Shown: positions 1 through 7,950, counted from the stretch's first letter. The stretch: DNA of 32,836 nt from Streptosporangiaceae bacterium (GCA_030039155.1 JASHQL010000269.1:1-32836), one strand, 5' to 3'. The notes: generated from the letters alone by a model not told the origin. Numbers and translations: made by a program.

Positions 1-527
1 ACCTGTCCGGCGCGATGCTGGCCAAGGCGATGACTGCCGAGCGGATGGAGCCACGGTCGATCAGGTACCTGCAGGCAGACGTCGGCGAGGCCGACTGGCT
101 GCTCGGCGCCCAGTTCGACGTTGTCACCTGCAGCTTCGGCCTGTCGGACATCGACGACCTGGACGCGGCGCTGGCGTCGGTCGGCAGGGTGCTGCGGCCT
201 GGCGGCCAGTTCGTGTTCTCGATCCTGCACCCGTGCTTTCCCGGCGGCACCGACGTGTCGGGCGCGTGGCCGTCGACCGGCTCATACCGGGTCGAGGGCT
301 GGTGGCAGTCCGACAGCGCGCTGTCCGGGCTGCGCAACCGGGTCGGAGCCAGCCACCGGATGCTGTCCAGCTACCTGAACGCGCTGCGCCACCATGGCCT
401 GTGGGTCGATGCGATGGCCGAGCCTGCGCCGCCGGCCGACTGGGCCGGCGCCCGGCTTGATGCGGCCAGGGGGCCGGTCTTCCTCGTGGTGCGCTGCGTC
501 AAGCTCGCCCAGCTGGTCTACGGCTGA
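1..527 (+). CDS. Class I SAM-dependent methyltransferase (3' part)
   Basis: This is the C-terminal part of a small-molecule methyltransferase; the gene begins before the window and reads in frame from base 3. The first visible residues, LSGAML, match the segment after motif I of the Rossmann-like fold, where an acidic residue normally contacts the SAM ribose. They are followed by DVVTCSFGLSDIDDLDAAL (motif IV region) and VLRPGGQFVFSILHPCF, the post-motif strand typical of Methyltransf_11 and Methyltransf_25 proteins. The motif I glycine loop is missing only because of the window edge. The C-terminal half carries no substrate signature that I recognise. It converges on the acyl-CoA ligase gene with about 40 bp between stops, and that gap holds short GC-rich inverted repeats such as GCGCT-AG-AGCGC at 558-569. 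The family is clear; the substrate is unknown. Confidence 0.85.
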   Translation, partial: LSGAMLAKAMTAERMEPRSIRYLQADVGEADWLLGAQFDVVTCSFGLSDIDDLDAALASVGRVLRPGGQFVFSILHPCFPGGTDVSGAWPSTGSYRVEGWWQSDSALSGLRNRVGASHRMLSSYLNALRHHGLWVDAMAEPAPPADWAGARLDAARGPVFLVVRCVKLAQLVYG

Positions 528-567
528 GCCGGCCAGGGGCAGGCGAGCCAGGCCGGGCGCTAGAGCG

Positions 568-2133
568 CTAGCCGAGCGGCCGGTCCTGGCCCGCCCAGTA
601 CGGGGCGCGCAGCACCCGCTTGAGCAGCTTCCCCGACCCGGTCCGCGGCAGTTCGGCGGCGAACGCCACCGAGCGCGGGATCTTGTAGCCGGCTAGGTGC
701 TCGCGCGCGAACGCGGTCACCTCGGCCTCGGTCAGCGACGCGCCGGGCGCCAGCACCACGGTGGCGTGCACCGTCTCCCCCCACTCAGCCGACGGGATGC
801 CGAACACCGCGGCGTCGTAGATGGCCGGATGCTGCTCGAGTACCGCCTCAACCTCCGCGGGGTACACGTTCATCCCGCCGGAGATGATCATGTCGTTCTT
901 CCGGTCGCAGATGTAGTAGTAGCCCTCGTCGTCGCGATAGGCGATGTCGCCGACGGTCAGGAACCCGTCGAGGCTGGCGGCACTGTAGCTGTCCGGCGCC
1001 TTGTAGTACTCGTCGAACATCGACGGGGACCGCACGTACAGCTCGCCGGGGTGATCAGGCCCGGTGCCGGTGACGTCGTTCCCCTCCCGGTCGATCAGCC
1101 GAATCTCCACCCCAGGCGCCGGGCGGCCGCAGGAGCCGGGCTTGCGCAGCTGGTCCTTCGGCTCAAGCACGGTGTTGATGCCGAGCTCGGTAGAGGCGTA
1201 GATCTCCCAGAGCGAGTCGTCGGGGAAGTCCGCCAGGTAGCGCTGCTTGAGCGCGAGGCTCCACGGCGCGGCGTTGGCGATCATGCGCCGCATCGAGGAG
1301 CGGTCAAAATGTGACTTCACCGAGTCGGGCAGCGCGCAGACCATCCTGATCACCGCGGGCGCGGCGAAGCTGGAGCTGACCCGGTAGGTCTGCACCAGCC
1401 GCAGCCAGTCCTGCGGCTCGAACTTCCGCTGCACCACGACCGTCTGGCCGAGCGCCAGCGCCACCGACATGAAGCCGCTCGGCCCGCCGTGGTAGAGCGG
1501 CCCCGAGGTCAGGTACACGTCGTCAGGGGTGTAGCCGATCATGCCGTACAGCTCGTAGATCGCCCGCTCGTCCTTGAGCCCGTGCCTGACCGCGCCCTTC
1601 GGCTTGCCGGTGGTGCCGGAGGTGTAGATCATCATGGCGCCAGTGGCGCCGGCGATCGAAGCCTCGTCAGCCGCCGCCGGCGGCTCGACCGGAAACCCGG
1701 CCACGAAGTCGTCGCCGAGCATGCCGTGCGGCGGCACGCCGCTGAACACGATCACGTGCTTGAGCCCGCGCAGGCTGTCCCGCAACACCTCGAACAACTG
1801 GGCTTGCTGGCCGGCCACCACCGCGATCGGCGCGTCCGAGTGGCCGATGATGTGCAGCGCCTCCTCCGGCGCGAGCCGGTAGTTCAGCGGCACCGCGATC
1901 GCGCCTATTTTCCTGGCCGCGCAGATGACCGCGACCACCTGGGCCGAGTTCGGCCCGCACCACAGCACCCGCTGGCCAGGCCCGGCGCCGAGCGACACCA
2001 GCGCGTTCGCCATCCGGTTGGATCGGGCCTCCAGCTCGGCGTAGCTCCACCGCAGCACGTCGATGCCGTTGTCCTCGATGACGGCGGGCTTGGCCGGCTG
2101 GCTGTTGGCGTAGCTAGTCAGCAGGTCGGGCAA
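568..2133 (-). CDS. Acyl-CoA synthetase (AMP-forming, ANL superfamily)
   Basis: The 521-residue protein activates a carboxylic acid with ATP to an acyl-adenylate and then to the CoA thioester. The P-loop-like A3 motif YTSGTTGKPKG is at residues 170-180. The hinge region is GDIAYRDDEGYYYICDRKND followed by GGMNVYPAEVE, and the catalytic lysine of the A10 motif is in RTGSGK (about residue 502). Length and motif spacing are normal for fatty-acid-CoA ligases. The start is TTG at 2133; GGAGGG at 2138-2143 is a strong ribosome binding site four bases upstream, and no better in-frame start is near it. No fatty-acid or aromatic degradation genes lie alongside, so chain length or aryl specificity cannot be read from context. 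The 124 bp upstream contain an AT-rich patch (2210-2258) that probably holds the promoter. Confidence 0.9.
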   Translation of the reverse strand: MPDLLTSYANSQPAKPAVIEDNGIDVLRWSYAELEARSNRMANALVSLGAGPGQRVLWCGPNSAQVVAVICAARKIGAIAVPLNYRLAPEEALHIIGHSDAPIAVVAGQQAQLFEVLRDSLRGLKHVIVFSGVPPHGMLGDDFVAGFPVEPPAAADEASIAGATGAMMIYTSGTTGKPKGAVRHGLKDERAIYELYGMIGYTPDDVYLTSGPLYHGGPSGFMSVALALGQTVVVQRKFEPQDWLRLVQTYRVSSSFAAPAVIRMVCALPDSVKSHFDRSSMRRMIANAAPWSLALKQRYLADFPDDSLWEIYASTELGINTVLEPKDQLRKPGSCGRPAPGVEIRLIDREGNDVTGTGPDHPGELYVRSPSMFDEYYKAPDSYSAASLDGFLTVGDIAYRDDEGYYYICDRKNDMIISGGMNVYPAEVEAVLEQHPAIYDAAVFGIPSAEWGETVHATVVLAPGASLTEAEVTAFAREHLAGYKIPRSVAFAAELPRTGSGKLLKRVLRAPYWAGQDRPLG

Positions 2134-2137
2134 CGCA

Positions 2138-2143
2138 CCCTCC
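2138..2143 (-). promoter_or_regulatory. Strong Shine-Dalgarno deciding a TTG start
   Basis: Read on the minus strand, GGAGGG lies four bases before the TTG at 2133 and supports that codon as the start of the acyl-CoA ligase. Confidence 0.7.
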
Positions 2144-2257
2144 GCACGGTCACGGGGCGAGACGAGGGCAAGACGGGGTCACGACCGACGGCCGCAACCC
2201 CAGCGGTATCAGTATTGTCCGGCTGACATGCGGCAGACGTTCATTTGCTGTTATCTA

Positions 2258-2827
2258 TCAGGCCAGATGCGATTGCAAGCCCGCGGCCGCGGCGGCAGCG
2301 GCGAGCCTCGGCCCGACCGCCGCAGCGACCTCAGCCGCGACCTCGGCCGGCGACCTGGCCGAGGTGTCCACGACGAGATCGGCGGCCTCGGTCAGCCACG
2401 GCAGCGCGGCGGCGTAGCCGGCCAGGTGGTCGAGCCGCCACTGCAGGATCCTGGTGCCACCGCCGTCGGCCAGGATCCGCTCGGTGATCACCTCGGCCGG
2501 CGCGTCGAGCAGCACGTGGAAGACGTCAAGCCCGAGCCGCCGAAGGCCGGCCGCGAGTTCCGCCCAGTACGAGCGCACCAGCACCGACTGCACCGCGATC
2601 AGGTGCTGCCCGGTGAACCGCGCCACCTCGGCGGTCACCACCGGCACCAGCGCCCGCCACGGCGCCAGATCCTGGAAGTCGGTGAACTCGTGATCGCTGA
2701 GGTTGTAGCGCAGCATGTAGCCGACAGTTTCCGGGTCGAACGTCCGCGCCCCGGCCAGCAGCGCGGTCAGCTCACCGGCGGTCGTGGTCTTGCCGACGCC
2801 GAATGTGCCATTGATCCAGATGATCAA
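2258..2827 (-). CDS. TmrB-like P-loop ATPase/kinase
   Basis: This 189-residue protein begins LIIWINGTFGVGKTTTAGEL, with a Walker A motif GTFGVGKT at residues 7-14. The opening closely resembles my recollection of the tunicamycin-resistance protein TmrB of Bacillus subtilis, and of AAA_33-type small-molecule kinases. The rest (DPETVGYMLR, a PWRALVPVVTAEVAR helix, LDAPAEVITERIL) fits that family, so it may bind or phosphorylate a small molecule; resistance itself is only inference. The start is TTG at 2827: the hydrophobic first strand begins right there, and TTGA shares its bases with the stop codon of the amidotransferase upstream (4-bp overlap, 2824-2827). Translation is therefore very likely coupled, and the two proteins probably act together. 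There is no independent ribosome binding site. Confidence 0.8.
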   Translation of the reverse strand: MIIWINGTFGVGKTTTAGELTALLAGARTFDPETVGYMLRYNLSDHEFTDFQDLAPWRALVPVVTAEVARFTGQHLIAVQSVLVRSYWAELAAGLRRLGLDVFHVLLDAPAEVITERILADGGGTRILQWRLDHLAGYAAALPWLTEAADLVVDTSARSPAEVAAEVAAAVGPRLAAAAAAAGLQSHLA

Positions 2828-3516
2828 GACAGCGCCGCCGACCAGGCCGCAGCCAGCCGGAGGGCAACCTCGACCAGGTGATCGGCCCGGCGGGCCGCTG
2901 CGGGCTCCTCGGCAATGGTCTCGGCCAGCAGCGCGTCAACGTTCACGCCAGCCGCCTCGGCCTCGGCCCGGCCGCCGGATTCCAGCCACCGCTTCAGCTG
3001 CGCGCCGTCGACCTCGGGATGGAACTGCACGGCCAGGTCGCGGCCGGCCGTGAACGCCTGCACGCACAGCGGCGTGCTCGCCAGCACCCGCACGCCGGCC
3101 GGCGGCAGGCACATGTCACCGTGGAACTCCAGCCACGGCCCGGCCGGGATGAGCCCGGCATCGACCGTGTCTACCGTGGTCCAGCCGATCTCCTTGACCG
3201 GCGCGGGGACCACCTTGCCGCCGTAGGCAACGGTGAGCGCCTGCGCGCCGAAACACACCCCGAGGACGGGAACGAGGGACTCCCGCACGTCCCGCAGCCA
3301 CCGCAACTCCGCCTGATTGGCCGATGCATAGGCCTGGTCGTCGTAGATCGCGTACGCCGCGCCGAGCAGCACCACGTGGTCGAAGTCAGCCGGCGGCGGC
3401 AGCGGCCCGTCCGCCGGGTACATGTGGGTGCTGACCTGCCAGCCGCGGCCGGCGAAGGCGTCGGCCAGGAACCCGGCGTCATCGGTGAGGTGATGGCGGA
3501 CCACAAGCACGCGCAT
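2824..3516 (-). CDS. Type 1 glutamine amidotransferase (GMP synthase-like)
   Basis: The protein is a stand-alone class I glutamine amidotransferase domain of 230 residues that would release ammonia from glutamine or act as a related hydrolase. The catalytic cysteine is C88 in GVCFGAQ, and the partner His166 and Glu168 are in QFHPEVD. KEIGWTTVD and FHGDMCLPP match the GMP-synthase-like subgroup. No synthetase domain is fused. ATG 3516 is chosen because the first beta strand, MRVLVVRHH, begins there and because TACCCT (3523-3528) lies six bases upstream as a leaderless -10 box; the ATG at 3547-3549 has neither a ribosome binding site nor a -10 box. It overlaps the TmrB-like gene by four bases and is divergent from the GNAT gene. 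The acceptor substrate is unknown. Confidence 0.85.
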   Translation of the reverse strand: MRVLVVRHHLTDDAGFLADAFAGRGWQVSTHMYPADGPLPPPADFDHVVLLGAAYAIYDDQAYASANQAELRWLRDVRESLVPVLGVCFGAQALTVAYGGKVVPAPVKEIGWTTVDTVDAGLIPAGPWLEFHGDMCLPPAGVRVLASTPLCVQAFTAGRDLAVQFHPEVDGAQLKRWLESGGRAEAEAAGVNVDALLAETIAEEPAAARRADHLVEVALRLAAAWSAALS

Positions 3517-3528
3517 CCAGCCAGGGTA
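3517..3528 (-). promoter_or_regulatory. Leaderless -10 box of the amidotransferase-kinase pair
   Basis: On the minus strand TACCCT (3523-3528) is followed by six bases and ATG at 3516, the usual actinobacterial arrangement in which the transcript starts at or next to the start codon. No clear -35 box was seen. Confidence 0.55.
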
Positions 3529-3582
3529 GCCGGGCGCAAGAAATAGCATGCGCGGCCTGGCGCCCGGCCGGGATCATGGGCC

Positions 3583-4434
3583 ATGGCCTGGAATCTGACC
3601 AGCGACGGCAACGAGTTCGTCGCGGCGGCCGGCGACTGGCTGCGCAGCGAGCCGGTCCGGCACACCACGCTGCTCACGGTGCTGCAGACCGTGCTCGACC
3701 GCGGGCCGGGCGCCTACGGCGACCAGCCGCCGCACTTCGGCTGGCACCAGGACGGCGGCCGGACGGACGGCGCGGTCCTGCGCACGCCGCCGTATTCGAT
3801 GCTGGTGGCCCCGCTGCCGCCAGGCGCTGCCGGCCCGCTGATCGACGCGCTGCAGGCCCGCGGCGAACTGCCGCCCGCCGCCAACGTGGTCAAACCCGAC
3901 GCGGACGCGGTCACCGCGGCCTGGCGCGCCGCGACTGGCGGCGGCACTAGCGTCGGCATGCGGACCCGGCTGTACCGGCTCGGCACGCTGCTGCCGCCAG
4001 ACCCGCGGCCGGCTGGCCGGGCACGGCCGGGCACCCTGCAGGACGCTGACCTGCTGACCGACTGGTACGTGGCGTTCGCCGCCGAGGCGGGCACCCGAGC
4101 GCACCGGGCAGGCCAGGCCGTTGCCGATGTGCTCGAACGCGGCGCGGTCACCCTCTGGGAGGCCGACGACGCGCCGGTCTCGATGGCCGCGCTCAGCCGG
4201 CAGGTCGCCGGGGCGACCCGGGTCGGCCAGGTCTACACCCCGCCTGAGCTGCGCAGGCGCGGCTACGGCGCGGCGGTGACCAGCGCAGCCACGCAGGCGG
4301 CGCTCGCCGCAGGCGCGGCCGACGTGCTGCTGTTCACCGACCTGGCCAACCCGACTAGCAACGCCATCTACCAGCGGCTTGGCTACCAGCCGCTGGCCGA
4401 CTGGTGCGAGCTGACCTTGCTGCCTGCCAGCTAG
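3583..4434 (+). CDS. GNAT family N-acetyltransferase
   Basis: This 283-residue protein has a GNAT fold in its C-terminal half. GQVYTPPELRRRGYGAAVTS is the strand-4 and acetyl-CoA pyrophosphate-binding loop (motif A, R/Q-x-x-G-x-G/A in the form RRRGYG), followed by DLANPTSNAIYQRLGY, the usual motif B ending. The N-terminal 150 residues are not a second obvious GNAT domain and may bind the acceptor; proteins of this size and layout are common in actinomycetes and mostly uncharacterised. The ATG at 3583 has only weak ribosome-binding complement (CCGGGA). It is divergent from the amidotransferase gene (66 bp between starts). Its stop shares the palindrome CTAG (4431-4434) with the stop of the convergent PPOX gene. 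The acceptor amine is unknown. Confidence 0.85.
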   Translation: MAWNLTSDGNEFVAAAGDWLRSEPVRHTTLLTVLQTVLDRGPGAYGDQPPHFGWHQDGGRTDGAVLRTPPYSMLVAPLPPGAAGPLIDALQARGELPPAANVVKPDADAVTAAWRAATGGGTSVGMRTRLYRLGTLLPPDPRPAGRARPGTLQDADLLTDWYVAFAAEAGTRAHRAGQAVADVLERGAVTLWEADDAPVSMAALSRQVAGATRVGQVYTPPELRRRGYGAAVTSAATQAALAAGAADVLLFTDLANPTSNAIYQRLGYQPLADWCELTLLPAS

Positions 4435-4853
4435 CCGCGGTAGGCCCAGCCCGACCAGGCGGCGACCGCGACCAGGATGACCGGCCCGCCGGGCGGCCGG
4501 GCGCCGTACTGCGGGTACTTCCCGGCCAGCAGCCGCCAGTGCGCCGCGTGCTCGGCGCCGCCGCGCACGATGACGGCCGCGCCGTCGGCGCGCGCCCACC
4601 ACAGCCGCTCCCAGTCCGCCGAGTACTCGTCGGCCAGCAGGCTGACCAGCGGGTTCTGCTCGATGTTGGCGAGCCGCCGCAGCGCCGTGGTCGACTTCGG
4701 CTTGTCGTCGATGCCGGTCACGATCCGCCCGCTGTCGTCGACGGCGAACGTGCACGGCACCACGTGCGGCCTGCCCCGCAGGTCGGCGGTCGCCAGCCTG
4801 GCCACCGGCTGCGCGGCGAACCTGGCCATCGCCTCGGCCGGGTCGAGCCGCAC
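4431..4853 (-). CDS. PPOX-class F420-binding family protein (Rv0121-like)
   Basis: This 140-residue split-barrel protein belongs to the pyridoxamine-5'-phosphate-oxidase-like superfamily. ARLATADLRGRPHVVPCTFAVD is the conserved first hairpin, and DKPKSTTALRRLANIEQNPLVSLLAD is the flavin/F420-phosphate-binding segment. The pattern matches the actinobacterial TIGR03668 (Rv0121) subfamily, which is thought to use F420, though its substrate is not known. The start is taken as GTG 4853, which gives the usual RLDPAEA N-terminus. The codon lies one base after a strong hairpin (4855-4885) that would bury any ribosome binding site, so initiation at ATG 4829 is an alternative. The gene lies 28 bp downstream of rtcB on the same strand and meets the GNAT gene tail to tail. 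Confidence 0.8.
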   Translation of the reverse strand: MRLDPAEAMARFAAQPVARLATADLRGRPHVVPCTFAVDDSGRIVTGIDDKPKSTTALRRLANIEQNPLVSLLADEYSADWERLWWARADGAAVIVRGGAEHAAHWRLLAGKYPQYGARPPGGPVILVAVAAWSGWAYRG

Positions 4854-4854
4854 G

Positions 4855-4885
4855 CTAGGCCGTGCCCCTGCGCGGCACGGCCTAG
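4855..4885. repeat. Perfect 12-bp inverted repeat between rtcB and PPOX gene
   Basis: CTAGGCCGTGCC (4855-4866) and GGCACGGCCTAG (4874-4885) pair perfectly around a 7-base loop. The right arm contains the rtcB stop codon (4882-4884), and the left arm ends one base before the PPOX GTG. There is no T-run. It could be a terminator, an attenuator that hides the PPOX ribosome binding site, or a tiny transposon remnant, because its outer ten bases equal those at the ends of the element at 30989-31148. Confidence 0.75.
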
Positions 4886-6051
4886 TCGCCCTTCACGTTG
4901 ACGATCTGCCGCAGCGTGTGCGTGATCTCTACCAGGTCGGCCGCGTCCGCCATCACCTGGTCGATTTGCTTGTACGCGGCCGGGATCTCGTCAAGGAAGG
5001 CGTCGGTGTGCCGCCACTCGATGCCCGCCATCGCGGCCTCCAGCTCGGCCCTGCTGAACTTCCGCCGCGCGGCCGACCGGCTGAAGGCGCGGCCAGCGCC
5101 GTGCGGCGCCGAGTTCAGCGCGAGCCGGCTGCCCTTGCCGGCCACCACGTACGAGCGGGTGCCCATCGAGCCGGGGATCAGCCCTGGCCTGCCAGCCGAC
5201 GCGTCGATCGCGCCCTTGCGTGACAGCCAGACCTGCTTGCCGAAGTGCTCCTCCCGCGCTGTGTAGTTGTGGTGGGTGTTCACCGTCTCGACGGCCTCGG
5301 CCTGCTGGCCGATCCACTGCTGCAGGCAGTCGGTGACGCGCGCCATCATCTCGGCCCGGTTCAGCAGCGCGAAGTGCTGGGCCCAGCGCAGGTCCCTGAT
5401 GTAGGCCCAGAACTCCTCGGTCCGCTCGACCAGGTAGGCGAGGTCGGGGTCGGGCAGCCGGATCCACCACTTCTCGCACAGCCCGCGGGCGATCTTGATG
5501 TGCTTGTTCGCCAGCTTGTTGCCGACGCCGCGCGAGCCCGAGTGCAGGAACAGCCACACCCTGTCCTGCTCGTCCAGGCTCACCTCGATGAAGTGGTTGC
5601 CTGAGCCGAGGCTGCCGAGCTGCAGCCGCCAGTTCCCGGCAATCTGGTCCGCGCTTGCCGCACCGTCGAGCCGCTCAAGCTCCTCGATCCTGGCCTGGGT
5701 GCCGGCCCTGTCGACCGAGGCGTTGTGCTTGCCCGCGGACAGCGGGATCGCGCGCTCGATCGCGGTGCGCAGCCCGGCCAGCGGCCCGCGCGCGGCAACG
5801 TCCTGCGCGGTGAACTGGGTCCTGACCGCGATCATGCCGCAGCCGATGTCCACGCCGACCGCGGCCGGGATGATCGCGCCGAGGGTCGGGATCACCGAGC
5901 CGACCGTCGCGCCCTTGCCCAGGTGCGCGTCCGGCATCAGCGCGAGGTGCGGGTGGATGAACGGCATCGAGGCCGTACGCTCCGCCTGCTGCCTGGTCCC
6001 GTCGTCAAGTACCGACGCCCAGTTCATCAGCGTCTTGCTGAGCTGCTCCAT
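4882..6051 (-). CDS. rtcB: RtcB-type RNA-splicing ligase
   Basis: RtcB joins RNA 2',3'-cyclic-phosphate (or 3'-phosphate) ends to 5'-OH ends using GTP and Mn2+, in RNA repair or tRNA maintenance. The 389-residue sequence keeps every metal ligand: D68 and C71 in GVDIGCG, H153 in GSGNHF, H170 in HSGSRG and H261 in HHNYTARE. It also has the histidine that becomes guanylylated, H317 in PHGAGRAFSR. The spacing is the same as in the E. coli enzyme. The start ATG 6051 follows GGAGG (6059-6063) with good spacing; upstream codons in the same frame are not protein-like. It lies 49 bp after the Gfo/Idh/MocA gene on the same strand, possibly co-transcribed. No archease or RtcA gene is in the window. Confidence 0.95.
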   Translation of the reverse strand: MEQLSKTLMNWASVLDDGTRQQAERTASMPFIHPHLALMPDAHLGKGATVGSVIPTLGAIIPAAVGVDIGCGMIAVRTQFTAQDVAARGPLAGLRTAIERAIPLSAGKHNASVDRAGTQARIEELERLDGAASADQIAGNWRLQLGSLGSGNHFIEVSLDEQDRVWLFLHSGSRGVGNKLANKHIKIARGLCEKWWIRLPDPDLAYLVERTEEFWAYIRDLRWAQHFALLNRAEMMARVTDCLQQWIGQQAEAVETVNTHHNYTAREEHFGKQVWLSRKGAIDASAGRPGLIPGSMGTRSYVVAGKGSRLALNSAPHGAGRAFSRSAARRKFSRAELEAAMAGIEWRHTDAFLDEIPAAYKQIDQVMADAADLVEITHTLRQIVNVKGD

Positions 6052-6100
6052 GGTCCTGCCTCCGCGCAGGCACGGTAACCAGGTGCAGCCGGTCAGCGCA

Positions 6101-7006
6101 TCAGGATTTCTGCTGCGCATCGAGCTGCCGCTGTGCTTCGTCCAGGATCGCGACGACCTGAGCACCGAACCTGACGTTGCACGGATGGCTGGCCGCGGCG
6201 TCCGGGATGGCTGCCTTCAGCTCGGTCAGCGCAACCCTGGCCGCATCGGCCGCCTGAGCGGTCTCCACCGGGGCCTCAAGCCGTCCCGAGTCTCCCCACA
6301 GCGACATCTCGTAGCATTCCGCCTGCGGTGTCGCGTTCAAGGTAGTCGTCACCGTGCTGGTCGCGCCGCCGTCGTGCCCGAACGTGAGATGGACAAGATC
6401 GGCACGCCCGCCGACCGCGGCGACCCTGTTGACCGGCCCGAGGCAGGCCGTCAGCAGCGAGACCGCGTGCGGTCCCAGGTCCCAGAGCGCGCCCTTGTCC
6501 CGCCGCCACGGGGTGTTGAACGGGTTGTCCGCGCGCAGCGCGTCGCCGAGCCAGACCATCGAGCCGCTAGTCCAATCGCTGCCGGCCACCTGGGCCAGCC
6601 AGGCCCTGACGTCTGGCTGGTAGCGGGCGGTAAAGAAGACCAGCGCCGCGACGCCGGCCTCGTCCACGGCGTCGGCGAGCCGCTGTGCGTCCGCGGCGGT
6701 CAGCGCGATCGGCTTCTCCAGCAGCAGGTGCTTCCCGGCGCTGGCCGCGCGCACCGCGATCTCGCTCTGCACGTCGGGCGGAACCGAGAAAACCACTCCG
6801 TCGACGCGGTCAAGCAGATCGTCCACCGACTCGCAGGCGGTCACGCCGAAGCGGCCGGCCAGCGCGGCGGCGGCGCCGGCGTTCCTGCCCCAGACGGCTT
6901 CGAAGGAGATTCCCTCGGCCGATGCCAGGGCCGGCGCATGGCAGATCGTGGCCCAGTAGCCGGTGCCGACGAGCCCGAAGCGGAGCGGTGCATCGTTTGT
7001 GTTCAT
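6101..7006 (-). CDS. Gfo/Idh/MocA family oxidoreductase
   Basis: The predicted 301-residue NAD(P)-dependent dehydrogenase is of the glucose-fructose oxidoreductase/inositol dehydrogenase type and probably acts on a sugar, polyol or similar hydroxyl compound. The Rossmann loop is FGLVGTGYWA (residues 10-19), the family signature EKPI is at 97-100, and LWDLGPHAVSLL matches the region carrying the active-site Asp and His. The C-terminal half is the usual open beta sheet (TSTVTTTLNATPQAE). ATG 7006 is chosen because CACAAT, a near-consensus -10 box, stands seven bases upstream; ATG 7015 would add three residues. The promoter faces that of the SDR gene (68 bp between starts). No sugar-transport or inositol genes are nearby, so the substrate is open. 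Confidence 0.85.
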   Translation of the reverse strand: MNTNDAPLRFGLVGTGYWATICHAPALASAEGISFEAVWGRNAGAAAALAGRFGVTACESVDDLLDRVDGVVFSVPPDVQSEIAVRAASAGKHLLLEKPIALTAADAQRLADAVDEAGVAALVFFTARYQPDVRAWLAQVAGSDWTSGSMVWLGDALRADNPFNTPWRRDKGALWDLGPHAVSLLTACLGPVNRVAAVGGRADLVHLTFGHDGGATSTVTTTLNATPQAECYEMSLWGDSGRLEAPVETAQAADAARVALTELKAAIPDAAASHPCNVRFGAQVVAILDEAQRQLDAQQKS

Positions 7007-7061
7007 CGTGACCATTGTGACCGGTGCGCCGCTCGCGCAGCTAGCCCAGGCCAGCAAGCAT

Positions 7062-7073
7062 TAGGCTGCGCCC
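7062..7073 (+). promoter_or_regulatory. Leaderless -10 box of the SDR gene
   Basis: TAGGCT (7062-7067) is followed by six bases and the GTG start at 7074. There is no ribosome binding site, so a leaderless transcript is likely. Confidence 0.55.
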
Positions 7074-7925
7074 GTGGACAGACTTGCGGGCAAGCGGGCG
7101 GTGATCACCGGGGCGGCCAGCGGCATCGGCGAGGCGACGGCCCGGCTGTTTGCCGCCGAGGGCGCGGCCGTGGTCATCACCGACATCGACGCCGGCCGCG
7201 GCGAGCGGATCGCGGCAGAGCTCGGTGATCGCTGCCGCTTCGTGCAGGCCGATGTCGCCGAGGAGGGGGCGGTCGACGCGGCCGTCGCGGTAGCCGTCGA
7301 GCAGTTCGGCGGGCTGGACTGCCTCTACAACAACGCGGGCACGCCCGGCTCGATCGGTGCCATCGAGGACATCGACATGGCGTCCTTCGACCGGACCGTC
7401 GCGGTGCACCTGCGCGGCGTCTTCCTCGGCATCAGGGCCGCGGCGCGGGTGATGCGGCCGCAAGGGCACGGCAGCATCATCAACGCGGGCAGCGTGGCCG
7501 GCCTGTCGTCCGGCTATGCCGGGCACGACTACAGCGCCTGCAAGGCGGCGATCATCCAGCTCACCAGGACCGCAGCCAACGAGCTCGGCGAGGACGGGAT
7601 CAGGGTCAACGCGATCTGCCCTGGCGGCATCGCCACCTCGATCTTCGGCCGCGCCGCCGGGCTCGACGGCGAAGAGGCGCAGCGGACCGTGCAGTTCATG
7701 ACGATGGCGCTCGCCGACAGCGCGCCGATCCGCCGGGCCGGCCTGCCTGCCGACATCGCCGAGGCCGCGCTCTGGCTGGCCAGCGACGCGTCCGGCTACG
7801 TCAACGGCCAGGCCATCAGCGTCGACGGCGGCCTGCTGACCGGCCCGCTGCGGCGCAACCGGCCGGTCTCCTCGGACGACCTGCTGGCCATGCTGCGGGA
7901 CGCGGCACGTCAACCGGAATCCTGA
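7074..7925 (+). CDS. Short-chain dehydrogenase/reductase
   Basis: This classical SDR has 283 residues and uses NAD(P) to oxidise or reduce a hydroxyl/keto substrate. It has the cofactor motif TGAASGIG (12-19), D37/D39 after beta-2 (TDID, which favours NAD), NNAG (86-89), the catalytic serine near 140 (NAGS), and Y153/K157 in YSACK. GGIATSIFG and the C-terminal SVDGG are also typical. The C-terminus runs about 25 residues beyond the usual end. The GTG at 7074 fits the N-terminus (RLAGKRAVITGA) and a leaderless promoter. The next gene, the AlkB-like dioxygenase, begins 38 bp downstream but has its own -10 box. The substrate is not deducible. Confidence 0.9.
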   Translation: MDRLAGKRAVITGAASGIGEATARLFAAEGAAVVITDIDAGRGERIAAELGDRCRFVQADVAEEGAVDAAVAVAVEQFGGLDCLYNNAGTPGSIGAIEDIDMASFDRTVAVHLRGVFLGIRAAARVMRPQGHGSIINAGSVAGLSSGYAGHDYSACKAAIIQLTRTAANELGEDGIRVNAICPGGIATSIFGRAAGLDGEEAQRTVQFMTMALADSAPIRRAGLPADIAEAALWLASDASGYVNGQAISVDGGLLTGPLRRNRPVSSDDLLAMLRDAARQPES

Positions 7926-7950
7926 CCGAGCCGATATCCGCGCAGCGGGC

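Noticed and set aside
3574-4755. A 393-codon minus-strand open frame over the GNAT gene
   Set aside because: Arg-rich translation without motifs; the GNAT and PPOX calls explain both strands.
5495-7228. A 577-codon plus-strand open frame over rtcB and the Gfo/Idh/MocA gene
   Set aside because: The sequence is low-complexity and unlike a protein; both minus-strand genes have complete catalytic motifs.
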